From Dreissena polymorpha (Eukaryota > Mollusca > Bivalvia > Myida > Dreissenidae), in assembly GCF_020536995.1 (NCBI RefSeq), contig NC_068360.1, forward strand, positions 86,463,426 to 86,527,425: a DNA stretch of 64,000 bases, given 5' to 3'. A model generated the notes under the pieces. It did no database searches. It was not told the DNA's origin and saw only the letters and a program-made list of their open reading frames with translations. How positions within the stretch are numbered: position 1 is the stretch's first letter; each line of letters opens with the position of its first letter. Of this stretch, positions 63,036-64,000 are shown in pieces. The position numbers and the translations under genes are program-made.

Positions 63036-64000
63036 GTAAGGACGTAGATTTGTTGTCACGGTAATTCTAAACGCTGCTGCACTAAATGTTTTGTTAAAAA
63101 CAAGAGATTCGATAGCGCCTAAAGATTGCGGATGCAACGGTTAACACATAAGCAGAACTTCATACTTTGAAACAGTAGTCCAAATTTTTGACGCTCTTAA
63201 ATATTAAGCTACTTTTTATATGGGTAATATTTGGAGCGTACAAAGGGTGAAAGACCAATTATGTGGTGGGAATTTTTTGTTCTTTGTCTATATTGTTGCG
63301 CAAGGATTTTGTGCGCAACATTCAAGCCCCGATATAAGACACTTAATAACAACGGATTGCAATAATATTTACATACCTGTGTAGATAATTCATTTCTCGA
63401 TAATGCTCCGTAAAAATTATGTAATGACACTTTGAATTTTGCACGCCTGAGCAATTTAAATCCAACCACTATTCAATTTTTCAATATCTCTCGATTCGCT
63501 CGCTGTGTAGATATAAATCGATAACACGACCTCGATGTAAAGCATCTGGTTTAAAGTGGAAGAATAAACAGCGTAAAATACAGTTTGCGTTCGTCTGTTG
63601 TGGTGCAGCGCGTTACATAGTAAACCGATGTTATACTTTTCTGGATTAATTTAGCATTGTTTTTTTTTTTAAATTGACAATTAAAAAGTTCTGAAATAAT
63701 TTACATATTTTATTTTTATAATGTACATAAATAATATTGAAACAGATCGTACAGTATACCGTCCTTTGTAACGTAGAATGTAAGTACATAAAACAACACA
63801 GACAGAGGTGCGAAAAAGACATGCATAAACACTTCCTGAAACTTAGAACAGTGAATAGAAACTGCACCATATCTGTTTTGAACATATGCTTATTAAATCG
63901 ACAAAGATTAGCATACTAGATCTAGTAAGGTAAAAGTCGGTGTTAAAAGCTCATGTTAAATAAAATTACGCGTACACGTTACACCGTAATGTTTTCTTCT
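63036..64000. other. T3 intron 1 to window end
   Basis: The first 150 bp are homologous to T1 intron 1. The rest is AT-rich without a recognised exon. A minus-strand open frame at 63209-63469 has no motif. Confidence 0.5.

Overview
The window is animal nuclear DNA: AT-rich, with interrupted genes, GT/AG introns, AATAAA polyadenylation signals, tRNA-derived SINEs, LINE fragments and very many small inverted-repeat DNA elements. The repeat families (the CAAGAGCTGT...GGGGGCATA family, double-hairpin MITEs, TTAA-flanked MITEs, bivalve-type tRNA SINEs) point to a bivalve mollusc. I associate several of them with dreissenid mussels, but that is recall and not a search result. I recognised no endogenous retrovirus, LTR element or Polinton.

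Layout. 1-10 kb: a pair of inverted 0.5-kb repeats encloses a degenerate C2H2 zinc-finger gene, cut in finger 1 by a TTAA-type element, and two phase-matched exons of an unrecognised minus-strand gene (6991-8146). 10.4-11.6 kb: a 5'-truncated LINE. 12-18 kb: an unrecognised coding relic, then a 4.8-kb insertion flanked by an 11-bp direct repeat, with at least two further layers of elements nested inside. 18.5-22.4 kb: a 3.9-kb minisatellite with a 28-bp unit. 22.7-23.9 kb: a repeat element swollen by an 0.8-kb CCA array. 24.6-25.8 kb: a 475-bp tandem repeat. 26.2-28.3 kb: an 82-bp satellite that turns into a 219-bp higher-order repeat. 28-37 kb: MITEs, SINEs and one orphan exon.

The gene-bearing part is 38-64 kb. 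It holds an unrecognised plus-strand gene, P1 (three phase-matched exons, 38353-40736), and its partial, broken copy P2 (57878-58808). Interleaved with these is a family of TRIM-like genes: T1 (47514-50797, coiled coil plus beta-propeller, no B-box), relic T1b (51510-52110), fused relic T2 (54893-55279) and the B-box first exon of T3 (62759-63035, continuing past the window). The order P1-T1-T1b-T2-P2-T3, with shared non-coding sequence downstream of P1 and P2, indicates block duplication followed by decay. The TRIM-like proteins are probably RING-less B-box/coiled-coil/propeller adaptors of the kind greatly expanded in bivalves, often discussed in innate immunity. P1 has no function I can assign.

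Coordinates of repeat ends are good to a few bases where terminal repeats are clear, otherwise to some tens of bases. Exon joins rest on splice-site sequence and reading phase, not on transcripts.
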